A stretch of DNA of 64,000 nt, taken from contig NZ_AKVN02000001.1 of assembly GCF_000271485.2 (NCBI RefSeq), positions 1,120,001 to 1,184,000 of the forward strand, given 5' to 3'. The notes under the pieces are model-generated. The model was given only the letters and a program-made list of their open reading frames with translations, was not told the DNA's origin and made no database searches. This DNA is from Pelosinus fermentans DSM 17108 (GTDB lineage Bacteria; Bacillota; Negativicutes; DSM-13327). Each line of letters begins with the position of its first letter. Within the stretch, counting starts at the first letter, position 1. Positions 40,539-49,778 of this stretch are shown here, in pieces. The position numbers were made by a program, and so were the translations under genes.

Positions 40539-40704
40539 GAAACGCGAAGATACGAAGAGTAGGAAGATCGCGAAGTAAAACATGATATCCTTTTTGCATT
40601 TTGGCTGTTCAATCGTTTTATTTTTGCTCGGTCTGTCATTGCGAGTGCTAGCGAAGCAATCCCCTCCTTGGAAAGAGATTGCTTCGCTGCTGCTCGCAAT
40701 GACA
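40539..40704. repeat. Half type 1 and complete type 2 palindromic repeats
   Basis: 40539-40577 is half a type 1 repeat (GAAACGCGAAGATACGAAG). 40634-40704 is a full type 2 repeat, TGTCATTGCGAGTGC to GCAATGACA, with AGCGAAGCAATC mirrored as GATTGCTTCGCT. Confidence 0.8.
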
Positions 40705-40937
40705 GGTGGATTCAGAGAAAAAGCATTTTAAATCGCGAAGACGCGAAGAGTAGGAAGGTCACGAAGTAAACATGATATCCCTTCGTGATCTTCGAATTCA
40801 TCGCGTCTTCGCGGTTCAAAAGTTTTTTTACGGCTATTTTAGTAGTTGTTTTCTTTTAGTATTACATCATGGGCTCCGCCTTCTACAATGCTGGTAGAGG
40901 AAACGATGGTTATTCTTGCAACTCTTTGCAGTTCTTT
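40701..40937. repeat. Long direct repeat, left copy (matches 45895-46130)
   Basis: 237 bp here align with 236 bp at 45895-46130 with one substitution and one single-base indel by eye (both at 40831-40840). Each copy contains a type 1 palindrome (40731-40818) and then the 3' end of the IMP dehydrogenase gene. The similarity ends sharply at 40937 and 46130. The pair bounds about 5 kb. Confidence 0.95.
40839..40937 (-). pseudogene. Detached 3' end of an IMP dehydrogenase gene
   Basis: About 33 codons plus the stop, identical to the 3' end of the gene at 46032-47528. Read on the minus strand, the sequence upstream of 40937 is unrelated, so there is no start, and this is a duplication scar rather than a gene. 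Confidence 0.92.
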
Positions 40938-41108
40938 GGGAATGTCGAGGGGACGGGGTTATTGACAACACCTTTGTTCTAAATTGAGAAAGAAGCAAGG
41001 AAAACTCGTCAGTATCCAAGGGGGCGAGTAAAGCTGAAAACCCAGTCTTTACATAATAGCGAAGAATGCGAAAGAAATGGTATAGCGCATCAAATGTGAA
41101 ATAGATGC

Positions 41109-41136
41109 TTGCAATCCCAACAAAAAGTACTATAAT
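41109..41136 (+). promoter_or_regulatory. Sigma-A promoter for the candidate RNA
   Basis: TTGCAA (41109) and TATAAT (41131) are 16 bp apart. Transcription should begin near 41143, just before the structured region. Confidence 0.65.
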
Positions 41137-41142
41137 TAGTAA

Positions 41143-41525
41143 TAGGTGGAAATTAAAAAGTCGCCGTGTCCTAAGAGTGTCTCACCACTCTCAGGCACGA
41201 GCAGGTGTGTTGGCACCTACACGTAACAGCTAAACTGTCCACGACGACAGATTTATTATACCGTGAACGTTTCTTGATTACAAGCAAAGGTATGTTCGAG
41301 GCGGTATCATAGAGAATGTAGTTTTGGCAGAGGCTAGCGGCTGTATTGAGTCATCGATTTGTCCTATCCAGTAACAGGCTGTAATTTCGGCAGGAACCTT
41401 TATTCATAAAGGGGGATTTTCTGCGATGTCTTTGTGGTACTCCAGCCGGGTTATAGGATATGGATACAAACGACGCAACAATAGCGCATGTGTAGGTTAT
41501 AAAAAAACCTGGCATGCGCTTTTTA
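41143..41525 (+). ncRNA. Candidate structured RNA of unknown family
   Basis: About 380 nt bounded by a sigma-A promoter and a strong terminator, with no convincing coding frame. The first 90 nt fold like a cloverleaf: GTCGCCGTG (41160-41168) pairs with CACGACGAC (41240-41248) with one mismatch; inside are hairpins AGAGTG/CACTCT (41174-41191, extended by CCT/AGG), AGGTG/CACCT (41203-41218) and ACAG/CTGT (41226-41238). I compared it by memory with tmRNA, RNase P RNA, SRP RNA, T-box, purine, cobalamin and other riboswitch cores and found none of their conserved blocks. It could be a free sRNA or a leader for the 97-aa gene downstream. Confidence 0.45.
41483..41525 (+). terminator. Terminator of the candidate RNA
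   Basis: AGCGCATG (41483-41490) pairs with CATGCGCT (41513-41520) and AGGTT with AACCT inside, followed by TTTTAATTT. On the minus strand the stem at 41160-41248 is likewise followed by a T-run, so the region could be closed in both directions. Confidence 0.8.
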
Positions 41526-41658
41526 ATTTCCCCATTAATAAGGCTGTTGCTGGATGTTCCCACAAGGGTGGCTTGCATCCTCACACAGCCAAAATGGGGG
41601 AATATAGAGTGATATTCAATCATTGCAAGTTGTACCTTACTGCAAAGGAGTTATTGCG

Positions 41659-41952
41659 ATGAGGATTTTTGAAACAGCTGCGCGAGGGTTAAGACACATG
41701 CATGATGCAGAAGAGCTAAGATGCTTAGAGAATGTTTCAGAAGGGTATTATCAGGCAGAGCAGGCAAATGATCAGTTGAAAAAAAGGTTATTGGAAATCT
41801 TGCCGAAAGAGGGCATAGAAATTGTGGACAAAATGCAGGAGAACTTTACGAAGAAAGAAACTCTTGCAGGAGAAATCTATTATAATCAAGGATTCTGTGA
41901 TGCCGTAAAGCTCATAATGCAGTCGTTAGCATGGGAGCCGGTTCGCAGGTAG
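41659..41952 (+). CDS. Hypothetical protein, 97 aa
   Basis: Not recognised. ATG 41659 follows AAAGGAG at a normal distance. The product is hydrophilic and mostly helical, rich in Glu and Gln, starts MRIFETAARGLRHMHD and ends MQSLAWEPVRR; no signal peptide, membrane segment or metal motif is visible. It lies after the candidate RNA and inside the direct-repeat-bounded segment. A hairpin (41962-41987, GAAGCAA with TTGCTTC) follows it. Confidence 0.65.
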   Translation: MRIFETAARGLRHMHDAEELRCLENVSEGYYQAEQANDQLKKRLLEILPKEGIEIVDKMQENFTKKETLAGEIYYNQGFCDAVKLIMQSLAWEPVRR

Positions 41953-42068
41953 AAAGCAAAAGAAGCAAAGGAATCATCCCTTGCTTCTATTCCTGCTCAT
42001 GCAAAAGCCAGAAGACGTATTTGATTACTGCCGGACGAGGCTGTCCGATTCATACTGAAAAAATGGAA

Positions 42069-42106
42069 AAACATCCCCCGTTTTGATAACGGAGGGATGT
42101 TTTTTG
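42069..42106. terminator. Bidirectional terminator before the TonB receptor 3' end
   Basis: ACATCCCCCGTT pairs with AACGGAGGGATGT over a short loop (one bulge/mismatch), with T-run on the plus side and A-run on the other, serving the minus-strand receptor gene. Confidence 0.75.
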
Positions 42107-42112
42107 CAGGTA

Positions 42113-44284
42113 TTATAATTCCATGGTTGCGGAAAGCAGCAGCGTGCGTGGTGCACCGATGGCCAAATAACCTCCAGTAGTTCCTATCCAGTGACGTTTA
42201 TTGAAAACATTGGCTACCGTGGCCCGCACGGTCACTGGCGTACCGCCTTGTTTGAAGGTATAGCGGGCACCTACGTCAAAGCGGGTCCAGGGAGCAACTT
42301 TAAGAGTATTGGCATTGTTTAGATATTGCGATCCATTGTATATCGCCTGCGCTGTTAACGTCAATCCCGGTTGGAAGGGGGTATCCCACTCGGCACCTAA
42401 GGTGGCTGTCCAGCGCGGCGTTCCCACGGAGGTATTACCGTCAAAAGTGCCGTTGGCAGTGCTCAGGAGTTTGCTGTCCATCAGCATGAAACCGCCCTGC
42501 AGTCGAGTGCCTTTTACGGGTTCACCAAAGATATTTAGCTCCAGACCACGATTGCGCTTTTTGCCGTTCAAGCTATAGATGTGAGTGATCGGATCGGTCA
42601 GTCCGCTTGGTTGTTTGATTTGGAAAGTGCTCAAGGTAGTGGCGAAAGTACCGGCATCCAGTTTTACACCAGCTTCATATTGTTTTGATTTATAAGGTGC
42701 AAAGACTTCACCAGCGTTGACTGCTGTATCCGGCGCGGTTGGCCCTTGTTGTAATCCTTCGATATAGTTGCCATAAAAAGAAAAATTGGGTCTAATTTTC
42801 ACTATTAATCCTACTGCTGGAGTGGTGGCGCTTTCGTGGTAACTACTAGTTTTGGCTCCGTTGGTGCTGGAGAAACTATCTACTTCGACTTGTTGACGGC
42901 GAAAGCCCAGCGTCAGTTGCAGCCGATCATCTGGGGTAGACAGCGTATCACTCAGTACTACACTGGATAAGGTGGTATCCGATGCTTTCGGTATCTTGCC
43001 AATGGCAGGAATATCCGGTCGGATTCCCCAGAATGGGTGGTACAGATTTGACGAATATTCGCCAATATTCCAGTTTATGAGATGATCCCGATCAATGTGG
43101 AGCCGAGTACTGCTTAGCGCCAATTGATGCCGGAGGGAGCCAGTGGTAAGCTGGCCGCGGAGCCCGATTTCTTGGGTATGTGTTTTCGATTTGATAGGAT
43201 ACGAGGCAATGGAGGTAGTAAGGTCGCCAAGGCTGTTGGTCATCTCAGTAAAACCAAAGATGTAATCCAAGTCGTTTTGTCGAGCGCCAGCTGAGGCGAA
43301 TACTGTCCAGTCTTGGTTTAGATCAAACTCGCCATGAATAACGCCAAAGGTATCTTTGCTGTTTACATAGGTCCAAGGCGGGTTGAAATTAAAAGTGTTT
43401 TTGGGAACAGTGGGTATAGATAGACCATCTGCTAGAGTTAGGGAACTTGTCGGGGCATCAATATTTCGTTGCTGATAGCCGAAATCGGCGGAAGCGCGAA
43501 AACGCTGGCCGCGCATATCCAGACCGAGAGTGGCGGCGCTGAACTTCTCCGACTCTCCGTCAAATCGTGTGTCACCATTGCGGTGAACACCGTTAAAGCG
43601 TACGCCGAATTGTTGATCTTTGCCGAAGCGGCGACCGATATCCAGGTGACCGCCCAACTGGCTGTCACCGTTGTAACTGGTGGTCAGCTTAGTCACAGGT
43701 TCTTCGCCAGCTCGCTTGGCGATCAGATTAATACTTCCTCCAATGCTGCCGAAGGGTGACATGCCGTTCAGGAGAGCAGTAGGACCTTTCAGCAATTCGA
43801 CCCGCTCCACAAACTCAGTTCCGGAAGAAAATGTTGGCACAATGCCGTATAAACCGTTAAATCCAACATCTGCGTTACCTAGCGCAAGTCCGCGAACTGT
43901 CCAAGTTTCCTGATAGGTTGAGGTTGCATTGGAGCGTACCGATGCATCACTGGCAACTACTCCGGCTAGACTTCTGGCCTGCTGGTTTTCAATGAATTCG
44001 GCAGTATAGCTGGTGATATTAAAAGGAGTATCCAGAAAATCCTTATTGCCAAGTATACCCACCTGGCTGCCACGGGCGATCAGCCCGCCGGCATAGACTG
44101 GCGGTAGAGTGCTTATATGCTTTCGGCTCGCCGTTACTTCCACGCCTTCCAAAGAAAATTCATGCTGCTCTAAGGTTGCCGCTTCTTCGGCGGCATGAGT
44201 GATAAGGGGCGTTTGCCAGAATAGGCTGCCACAGAGCAAGGCATAGAGCAGCCGCTTTTTATTGCGGGTTAATGAGCGTTTCAT
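42113..44284 (-). CDS. TonB-dependent siderophore receptor
   Basis: Outer-membrane barrel importing ferric siderophores. 723 aa from ATG 44284, chosen because AAGGAG lies eight bases upstream and it directly begins a signal peptide (MKRSLTRNKKRLLYALLCGS, cleaved after THA-A). A plug domain follows (GVEVTASRK, PFNITSYTAEFIENQQA, ELLKGPTALLNGMSPFGSIG), then a long barrel ending ATMEL. It resembles the FhuA/FoxA/FpvA class. Presence shows an outer membrane. A Fur-type palindrome lies 45-80 bp upstream and an AraC regulator is divergent, so expression is probably iron- and siderophore-controlled. Confidence 0.93.
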   Translation of the reverse strand: MKRSLTRNKKRLLYALLCGSLFWQTPLITHAAEEAATLEQHEFSLEGVEVTASRKHISTLPPVYAGGLIARGSQVGILGNKDFLDTPFNITSYTAEFIENQQARSLAGVVASDASVRSNATSTYQETWTVRGLALGNADVGFNGLYGIVPTFSSGTEFVERVELLKGPTALLNGMSPFGSIGGSINLIAKRAGEEPVTKLTTSYNGDSQLGGHLDIGRRFGKDQQFGVRFNGVHRNGDTRFDGESEKFSAATLGLDMRGQRFRASADFGYQQRNIDAPTSSLTLADGLSIPTVPKNTFNFNPPWTYVNSKDTFGVIHGEFDLNQDWTVFASAGARQNDLDYIFGFTEMTNSLGDLTTSIASYPIKSKTHTQEIGLRGQLTTGSLRHQLALSSTRLHIDRDHLINWNIGEYSSNLYHPFWGIRPDIPAIGKIPKASDTTLSSVVLSDTLSTPDDRLQLTLGFRRQQVEVDSFSSTNGAKTSSYHESATTPAVGLIVKIRPNFSFYGNYIEGLQQGPTAPDTAVNAGEVFAPYKSKQYEAGVKLDAGTFATTLSTFQIKQPSGLTDPITHIYSLNGKKRNRGLELNIFGEPVKGTRLQGGFMLMDSKLLSTANGTFDGNTSVGTPRWTATLGAEWDTPFQPGLTLTAQAIYNGSQYLNNANTLKVAPWTRFDVGARYTFKQGGTPVTVRATVANVFNKRHWIGTTGGYLAIGAPRTLLLSATMEL

Positions 44285-44327
44285 ACTGTCGACTCCTTCC
44301 TCTTGGGACAAAAAAGTTATTATTTTT

Positions 44328-44362
44328 AAGTGTTAAACGATAATGATTATCTTTTAACACTT
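44328..44362. promoter_or_regulatory. Fur box inside a 35-bp palindrome
   Basis: GATAATGATTATC (44339-44351) is the core Fur box. It is extended by exact arms AAGTGTTAAA (44328-44337) and TTTAACACTT (44353-44362) around the same centre. It precedes the TonB receptor and may also affect the divergent AraC gene. The remaining 290 bp to 44650 show nothing else clear. Confidence 0.85.
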
Positions 44363-44650
44363 TGCGTAGTGAATCAGAAAATAATATGGATTTACGTTAG
44401 CTAACAGTATTGACGTCAATGTATGATCGTAATCACCCCGGGCTTGTTGGTATTATAGCAAGGCTGGCTTGAGAACGTCAATGGACGGAATCGAGAAGAA
44501 AAGATAGGTTGTAAAGCAGGGAAAAGAACAATGGAGTGAGAATAAATATCATATACAGGAAGCTATGCAAATAAATTTGCCGTTGATTTAGAGCAGTACT
44601 TTGGCTATTTAGAGGGAAAAGTAATCCTCTATTTATGACAGGCTCATGCT

Positions 44651-45736
44651 ATGATAGGGATACACAGAGGGGTCAAGGAGGGGTGGGCTACGGATACGGA
44701 TGAGTATTGGTCGGGTAATGCGGGACTCGCAGCTCAGCTGGGCTGTGTAAACATTCTCAGGTGGGAGCAGCATTGGGTAAAATATTTTCTGCCGCCGGAA
44801 CATGGGGATAGCTGGCTGGTTGACATTCAAGCCGCAAAGGGACTGTTTGTTACCAGTGCCTATTTTACATTATTGGAACCAGTTGCTCGGGAATATCGAA
44901 TCCAGCAAACCGGACTTTGGATTTGTTCCTTGGAGCGTGGTGAAATTACGGTCATTGAGCAAGGGAAAAAGGCCTGGATATTGACGGAAGGCGTACATGT
45001 GTTAGTTAACCGAGGGCGCCCATTTAAGCTGATTTTCAGCAATGCTGAACCATTGTGCTATACCAGTGTGCTGGCATTTGAAGATTTGATTGCCGGCTGG
45101 CTGAAAGACCGACCACAGGGATTTGGCATTATTGCCCCAGAAAGTGCTTTGCAAGAAAATGAATATCGGGTATTTAGGCAGCAGACTTTTTCATTGAGGG
45201 ACGCTTTGCGTTGGCTGCCGCCCCACTATAATATGCCTGAAGTCATATTACTTATGGATCAGATCAAGCTTGAAACGCGGGCAAGGCGTTTACCGCTCCT
45301 TTATTTTGAGTGTAAGGTCATTGAGCTGCTGGCGCTTATTATGCGCAATGTTCAGGATGAATGGCACTGGAAAATCATGAAGCAAGATCGCTCTAGTTAC
45401 TTGAATTATCAGAATCGACAATATGTTGTACGAGTTAAGGAGGAGCTGGATCGAAATTTTATTACTCCGCTGCATATTAAGCAGCTTGCTGCTCTTGCTG
45501 AGATGGGGACTACCAAATTGCGCCAGTGTTTTAAATTATATTATCAGGTAACGATTAGCGAATATATCCAACAAGCCAGGATGAAACATGCATTGAGGAT
45601 GTTATCGGACGATGCTTTAAGCATTCAAAATATTGCAGAACGGGTTGGTTATCAAAATGCTAGTAAATTTACAGCGGTGTTTAAACAGGTAAATGGCTGC
45701 ACACCAAGGCAATTCAGACAGGCAATGAGGCTATAG
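44651..45736 (+). CDS. AraC-family regulator, PchR/YbtA-like
   Basis: 361 aa. The N-terminal two thirds is a variable ligand-sensing domain (SLERGEITVIEQGKKAWILT near 95), and the C-terminus has two helix-turn-helix motifs (IKQLAALAEMGTTKLRQCFK near 275 and IQNIAERVGYQNASKFTAVF near 325) plus GCTPRQFRQ. This layout matches siderophore-responsive activators such as PchR. It is divergent from the TonB receptor. The start ATG 44651 is the longest option with no strong ribosome site, so it may be shorter. Confidence 0.85.
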   Translation: MIGIHRGVKEGWATDTDEYWSGNAGLAAQLGCVNILRWEQHWVKYFLPPEHGDSWLVDIQAAKGLFVTSAYFTLLEPVAREYRIQQTGLWICSLERGEITVIEQGKKAWILTEGVHVLVNRGRPFKLIFSNAEPLCYTSVLAFEDLIAGWLKDRPQGFGIIAPESALQENEYRVFRQQTFSLRDALRWLPPHYNMPEVILLMDQIKLETRARRLPLLYFECKVIELLALIMRNVQDEWHWKIMKQDRSSYLNYQNRQYVVRVKEELDRNFITPLHIKQLAALAEMGTTKLRQCFKLYYQVTISEYIQQARMKHALRMLSDDALSIQNIAERVGYQNASKFTAVFKQVNGCTPRQFRQAMRL

Positions 45737-45771
45737 GGTTACCAGAAAATATCACTAACAAGACAAGGGGA

Positions 45772-45838
45772 TGGTGGTAGTGTCTTATATGTTTCAATAT
45801 ATTTGGGAATCTATATAAGACACATCCACCGTCCCCGC
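45772..45838. repeat. REP-like palindrome with GGGGATGGTGG ends
   Basis: GGGGATGGTGG..GTGTCTTATAT at the left mirrors ATATAAGACACATCCACCGTCCCC at the right (a few mismatches). GGGGACGG-type ends are common in elements moved by IS200-like REP transposases; no transposase is present here. It is of a different type from the CGCGAAG palindromes. Confidence 0.65.
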
Positions 45839-45894
45839 GTCTTTACCGCGTTTCAAACCGTCTTTCTTTACCCCTTTATAATTGCGAACCTAGC

Positions 45895-46130
45895 GACAGG
45901 TGGATTCAGAGAAAAAGCATTTTAAATCGCGAAGACGCGAAGAGTAGGAAGGTCACGAAGTAAACATGATATCCCTTCGTGATCTTCGAATTCATCGCGT
46001 CTTCGCGGTTCAAAAGTTTTTTTACTGCTATTTAGTAGTTGTTTTCTTTTAGTATTACATCATGGGCTCCGCCTTCTACAATGCTGGTAGAGGAAACGAT
46101 GGTTATTCTTGCAACTCTTTGCAGTTCTTT
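45895..46130. repeat. Long direct repeat, right copy (matches 40701-40937)
   Basis: Contains a type 1 palindrome (45925-46010) and the last 99 bases of the intact IMP dehydrogenase gene. This is probably the original copy because here the coding sequence is complete. Confidence 0.95.
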
Positions 46131-47528
46131 AATGGATATGGCACCGCAGCTGCACATAGTTGATTTTATTTTGCTTAAGGTAACATCAATGTTATCTTTC
46201 AGTTTTCCTGCATAGGGTACATAGCTGTCCACGCCTTCTTCAAATTTAAGATTGCTGCCTTCTCCAAGGTCATACCGCTCCCAGTTACGAGCACGCTTTG
46301 AGCCTTCGCCCCAATATTCTTTCACGTAATTATTGCCAAGCTTTGTTTTGGGAGCAGGGCTTTCATCGAATCTTGCAAAATATCTTCCCATCATAATAAA
46401 GTCAGCGCCCATAGCTAAAGCTAATACCGTGTGATAGTCATGTACGACTCCGCCGTCGGAACAGATTGGAATGTAGATGCCTGTTTCTTTGAAATAATCA
46501 TCTCTTGCCTGTGCAACCTCAATTACGGCAGAAGCCTGTCCTCTGCCAATTCCTTTGGTTTCCCTTGTAATACAGATAGAACCTCCGCCGATTCCAACCT
46601 TTACAAAATCTGCACCGGCTTCTACGAAGTACATGAATCCTTCTTTGTCGACTACGTTTCCACCGCCGATTTTAACCGTATCCTTATATTCTTCTTTTAT
46701 ATATTTTATGGTTTCTGCCTGCCATTCGCTAAAGCCGTCGGAAGAATCTACACATAATACATCGACTCCAGCCTTAACTAATGCAGGTACTCGATCTTTA
46801 TAATCTCTTGTATTAATACCTGCGCCCACCATATATCTTTTTTCAGAGTCTAAAAGCTGCAGGGGATTTTCTTTGTGATCCTCATAATCTTTTCGGAAGA
46901 CAAAGTACACCAATTGCTGCTGGTCGTTAATGATGGGAAGACAATTCAGCTTATGCTCCCAGATAATATCATTGGCTTCTTTAAGAGTGGTATGAATGGA
47001 ACTAACGATGAGTTTTGAAAATGGTGTCATGAATTCTTTGATTTTCCTGTCTAAAGAATCCCGACTCATTCGATAGTCTCTGCTAGTAACGATTCCCACT
47101 AATTTAGAGTTAAGTGTTCCATCCTCTGTAATGGCAATGGTGGCATGTCCTAATTTTGATTTTAATTCTACAACGTCTTTTAAGGTTTGTTCTGGTGATA
47201 GATTGGCATTGCTAACTACGAAGCCGGCTTTGAAATTCTTTACTCTGCTCACCATCTCTGCCTGCTCTTCAATAGGCTGGGAGCCAAAAATAAAAGATAA
47301 GCCTCCACATTTAGAAAGAGCGATGGCGAGATTGTCATCGGATACAGATTGCATGATTGCAGAAACAAAAGGAATATTGATTTCTATTGGTGGCTGCTCA
47401 TCTCTTTTAAATTTTACAATAGGTGTTTTTAAATTCACTTTGCTGGGGATACAATCTTTTCTTGTAAGATTAGGCACAAGAAGATATTCGCTAAAGGTTC
47501 GGGAAACTTCCTTATAATAGAATGCCAT
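46032..47528 (-). CDS. guaB: IMP dehydrogenase (Tritrichomonas-type)
   Basis: Oxidises IMP to XMP, the committed step of GMP synthesis. 498 aa: TIM barrel with a CBS-pair insertion (about residues 100-220, [11 protein letters not shown]). The catalytic-cysteine loop reads [20 protein letters not shown] (near 315), and the flap [16 protein letters not shown] holds the Arg-Tyr dyad. These motifs, and [15 protein letters not shown], follow the distinctive Tritrichomonas foetus enzyme rather than the common bacterial form (GPGSICTT). The gene starts near ATG 47528 behind GGAAGG and has a consensus promoter. Confidence 0.94.
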   Translation of the reverse strand: MAFYYKEVSRTFSEYLLVPNLTRKDCIPSKVNLKTPIVKFKRDEQPPIEINIPFVSAIMQSVSDDNLAIALSKCGGLSFIFGSQPIEEQAEMVSRVKNFKAGFVVSNANLSPEQTLKDVVELKSKLGHATIAITEDGTLNSKLVGIVTSRDYRMSRDSLDRKIKEFMTPFSKLIVSSIHTTLKEANDIIWEHKLNCLPIINDQQQLVYFVFRKDYEDHKENPLQLLDSEKRYMVGAGINTRDYKDRVPALVKAGVDVLCVDSSDGFSEWQAETIKYIKEEYKDTVKIGGGNVVDKEGFMYFVEAGADFVKVGIGGGSICITRETKGIGRGQASAVIEVAQARDDYFKETGIYIPICSDGGVVHDYHTVLALAMGADFIMMGRYFARFDESPAPKTKLGNNYVKEYWGEGSKRARNWERYDLGEGSNLKFEEGVDSYVPYAGKLKDNIDVTLSKIKSTMCSCGAISIKELQRVARITIVSSTSIVEGGAHDVILKENNY

Positions 47529-47562
47529 TGTTTACTGCCGCCTTCCTATATAAATTTTGACT

Positions 47563-47591
47563 ATTGTATCAAAGTTAGTAGGTAGTGTCAA
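47563..47591 (-). promoter_or_regulatory. Sigma-A promoter of the IMP dehydrogenase gene
   Basis: On the minus strand TTGACA (47591-47586) and TACAAT (47568-47563) are separated by exactly 17 bp, 35 bp before the start codon. Confidence 0.85.
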
Positions 47592-47682
47592 CTTACAAAA
47601 TATTTTGTTTACAGGAGTTCTGGATTCTGCAGAGAAATACAATAAAGATTTCTATGAAATGAATCCCGAATGGAGGGGAAAT

Positions 47683-49578
47683 ATGGATTATAAAATTTGT
47701 CTGATTGCTCCATTTGCCAGTATGAAGAAGCTGGCTGATGAAGTTATTTTAGAACGTGACCCTGAATGGCACGGGAACGTTGATGTTGCCCTTGGTGATT
47801 CCCAGGCTGGTCTGGAACAAGCACGGCTTGCCATGGAGCGGGGGGCAGAGGTCTTAATTAGCCGCGGTGGTACTGCTTTATTAATTGCTGAACAAGTTTC
47901 CGTGCCAGTGGTGCAGATACAGGTCACTGCTCTTGACATTCTGCGTACGATCAAACAGGTAGGAGTAAGCTTAGGTGTAATCGGTGTAGCTGGATTTCGG
48001 AATGTTATTTATGAGTGTGAGACACTGGCTGAGTTATTGGGCATATCGGTACGGGTTATTGCCCTGGAAAACAAGGCAGAAACGGCGGAAAGAATTGCTT
48101 TCGCTGCCAGTGAAGGCATTAAAGTAGTTATCGGTGATGCAAATTCAGTTGAGCTTGCCCGCCAGATCGGATTAGGCGGTTATGTAATCGGAACTGGTAA
48201 AGATGCAATCTATAAAGCCATCAAAGAGGCTGAATTGGTAGCGGAAGTTCGTCGTCGCGAGCAAGAACGGGCCGAGCTTTTGCAAGCTATTGTGAATTCA
48301 TCTACAGATGGGATTGTTGCTGTAGATAAAGCAGCCCGCATCACCTTTTTTAATCCTGCAGCCTGTGATATTTTTCAAGTGTCACAGGCAATGGCTGTTG
48401 GGCGCTCAGTAAGTGAGGTGATACCCAATACTCGTTTGCCGGCAGTTCTTGATAATGGGGTAGCGGAAATGGGGGAAGTTCAGCATCTGGGAAATAAGGA
48501 ATTAGCGACGAAGCGAATACCGATTAAGATCAAGGATGAAGTAGTTGGTGCAATCGCTAGTTTTCAGGATGTTACTCAACTACAGCGCTTTGAGCAGGCG
48601 ATACGACAAAAGCTGCACTCAAAGGGGTTGGTGGCCAAAGTAAGTCTAAAGCAAATTGTTGGTTCTTCGCCGGCACTGGAGGCCGCTAAAAGGCAAGCGC
48701 ACCGTTATGCCATGTCTAGTTCCACCGTTTTGATCACTGGTGAGTCTGGTACTGGCAAGGAAATGTTTGCTCAGAGTATACATAATCTCAGTTCTCGTGA
48801 GAAGAGTCCTTTTGTTGCTGTTAATTGTGCTGCTTTACCTGAAAATCTGCTGGAGAGTGAGTTATTGGGGTATGAAGAAGGGGCATTTACGGGAGCAAAG
48901 AAAGGCGGTAAACAGGGGTTATTTGAACTGGCCCATGGCGGTACGATGTTTCTGGATGAAATCGGAGAAATGCCCTTAGCCCTGCAAGCACGGCTGCTGC
49001 GGGTGCTGCAGGAAAAAGAAGTTATGCGTTTAGGCGGGGATCGTGTCATTCCTGTAGATGTAAGGGTGATTGCAGCTACGAATCAGGATATGGCTGAATT
49101 GGTTGCAAAAAAGCAGTTTCGGGAAGATTTATATTATCGTCTCGATATTTTACGTCTTTATTTGCCGCCCCTTAGAGATCGTAAAGGAGATATCCCTATG
49201 CTGGTGGAGTACTTTTACCGCAAGTTGAAGCAGCTAAATCCGGGGGTGAAAGGGATTGCTCCTGAGGCGCTGGTAATTTTAGAAAAGCTTTCTTGGCCGG
49301 GGAATGTGCGGGAATTGGCCAATCTTATGGAAAGAGCCTTGCTGCTATCGGATAATGAAGTAGTTACCGCTGAAGATATTAAGAGTATTTTACCTGTCCA
49401 GGCAGCTATTCACCAGGCAGATTCTTTATCTGGTGAATATGGTAATTTGGAAGAGATGGAGAAGGAAGCCATTGAACAAATATTGCGGGAAGAAAATTTT
49501 AACTATACTCGGGCAGCCAGCCGCTTAGGCATAAACCGCACTACTTTATGGCGAAAGATTCAAAAACAGAATCGATAA
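47683..49578 (+). CDS. Sigma-54-dependent activator with PrpR N-terminal and PAS domains (second)
   Basis: 631 aa from ATG 47683, which has TGGAGGGG at a normal distance (the frame extends to 47557 but crosses the divergent promoter). Same layout as the regulator at 33786: PrpR_N (1-185), PAS (about 200-310, [12 protein letters not shown]), AAA+ with [16 protein letters not shown] and TMFLDEIGE, and a C-terminal Fis HTH ([12 protein letters not shown]). A sigma-54 promoter starts about 100 bp after its end, ahead of the uxaB operon, its probable target. Confidence 0.92.
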   Translation: MDYKICLIAPFASMKKLADEVILERDPEWHGNVDVALGDSQAGLEQARLAMERGAEVLISRGGTALLIAEQVSVPVVQIQVTALDILRTIKQVGVSLGVIGVAGFRNVIYECETLAELLGISVRVIALENKAETAERIAFAASEGIKVVIGDANSVELARQIGLGGYVIGTGKDAIYKAIKEAELVAEVRRREQERAELLQAIVNSSTDGIVAVDKAARITFFNPAACDIFQVSQAMAVGRSVSEVIPNTRLPAVLDNGVAEMGEVQHLGNKELATKRIPIKIKDEVVGAIASFQDVTQLQRFEQAIRQKLHSKGLVAKVSLKQIVGSSPALEAAKRQAHRYAMSSSTVLITGESGTGKEMFAQSIHNLSSREKSPFVAVNCAALPENLLESELLGYEEGAFTGAKKGGKQGLFELAHGGTMFLDEIGEMPLALQARLLRVLQEKEVMRLGGDRVIPVDVRVIAATNQDMAELVAKKQFREDLYYRLDILRLYLPPLRDRKGDIPMLVEYFYRKLKQLNPGVKGIAPEALVILEKLSWPGNVRELANLMERALLLSDNEVVTAEDIKSILPVQAAIHQADSLSGEYGNLEEMEKEAIEQILREENFNYTRAASRLGINRTTLWRKIQKQNR

Positions 49579-49583
49579 TAAAT

Positions 49584-49636
49584 AAAAGATAGATGCATAA
49601 AGCAACAACAAATGTTGCTTTATGCATCTATCTTTT
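49584..49636. terminator. Perfect 23-bp hairpin after the second activator
   Basis: The arms 49584-49606 and 49614-49636 are fully complementary, with a 7-nt loop and A-run/T-run flanks, so it works as a bidirectional terminator. Its position also suits an enhancer site 50-100 bp before the sigma-54 promoter. Confidence 0.85.
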
Positions 49637-49681
49637 ATTCTCTAATAATCAGAATCTTGGGTAATCAAGGGGTGACAGTCT

Positions 49682-49697
49682 TGGCATGGTATTTGCA
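49682..49697 (+). promoter_or_regulatory. Sigma-54 promoter of the hexonate operon
   Basis: TGGCATGGTATTTGCA matches the -24/-12 consensus with correct GG-GC spacing. Transcription would start near 49709, leaving a 230-nt leader before uxaB. Confidence 0.8.
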
Positions 49698-49778
49698 TAA
49701 GAAGGTAGTCGTAGAAGTAGAGTAGATTGATAAGATGAAAATGTTTTTGACAATCTTAACAATCTATTTAGAAAGTAG

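Noticed and set aside
40938-41000. GGGGACGGGG sequence near the direct repeat as an IS end
   Set aside because: No inverted partner or transposase within reach; similarity to REP-type ends is too short to call.
41160-41248. tRNA gene reading of the cloverleaf-like fold
   Set aside because: The stem is nine pairs with a mismatch, there is no T-loop GTTCGA-type sequence, no plausible anticodon loop and no CCA-type end.
41426-41662. 78-aa open frame after the candidate RNA
   Set aside because: It runs straight through the terminator hairpin, has no ribosome site and overlaps the start of the better-supported 97-aa gene.
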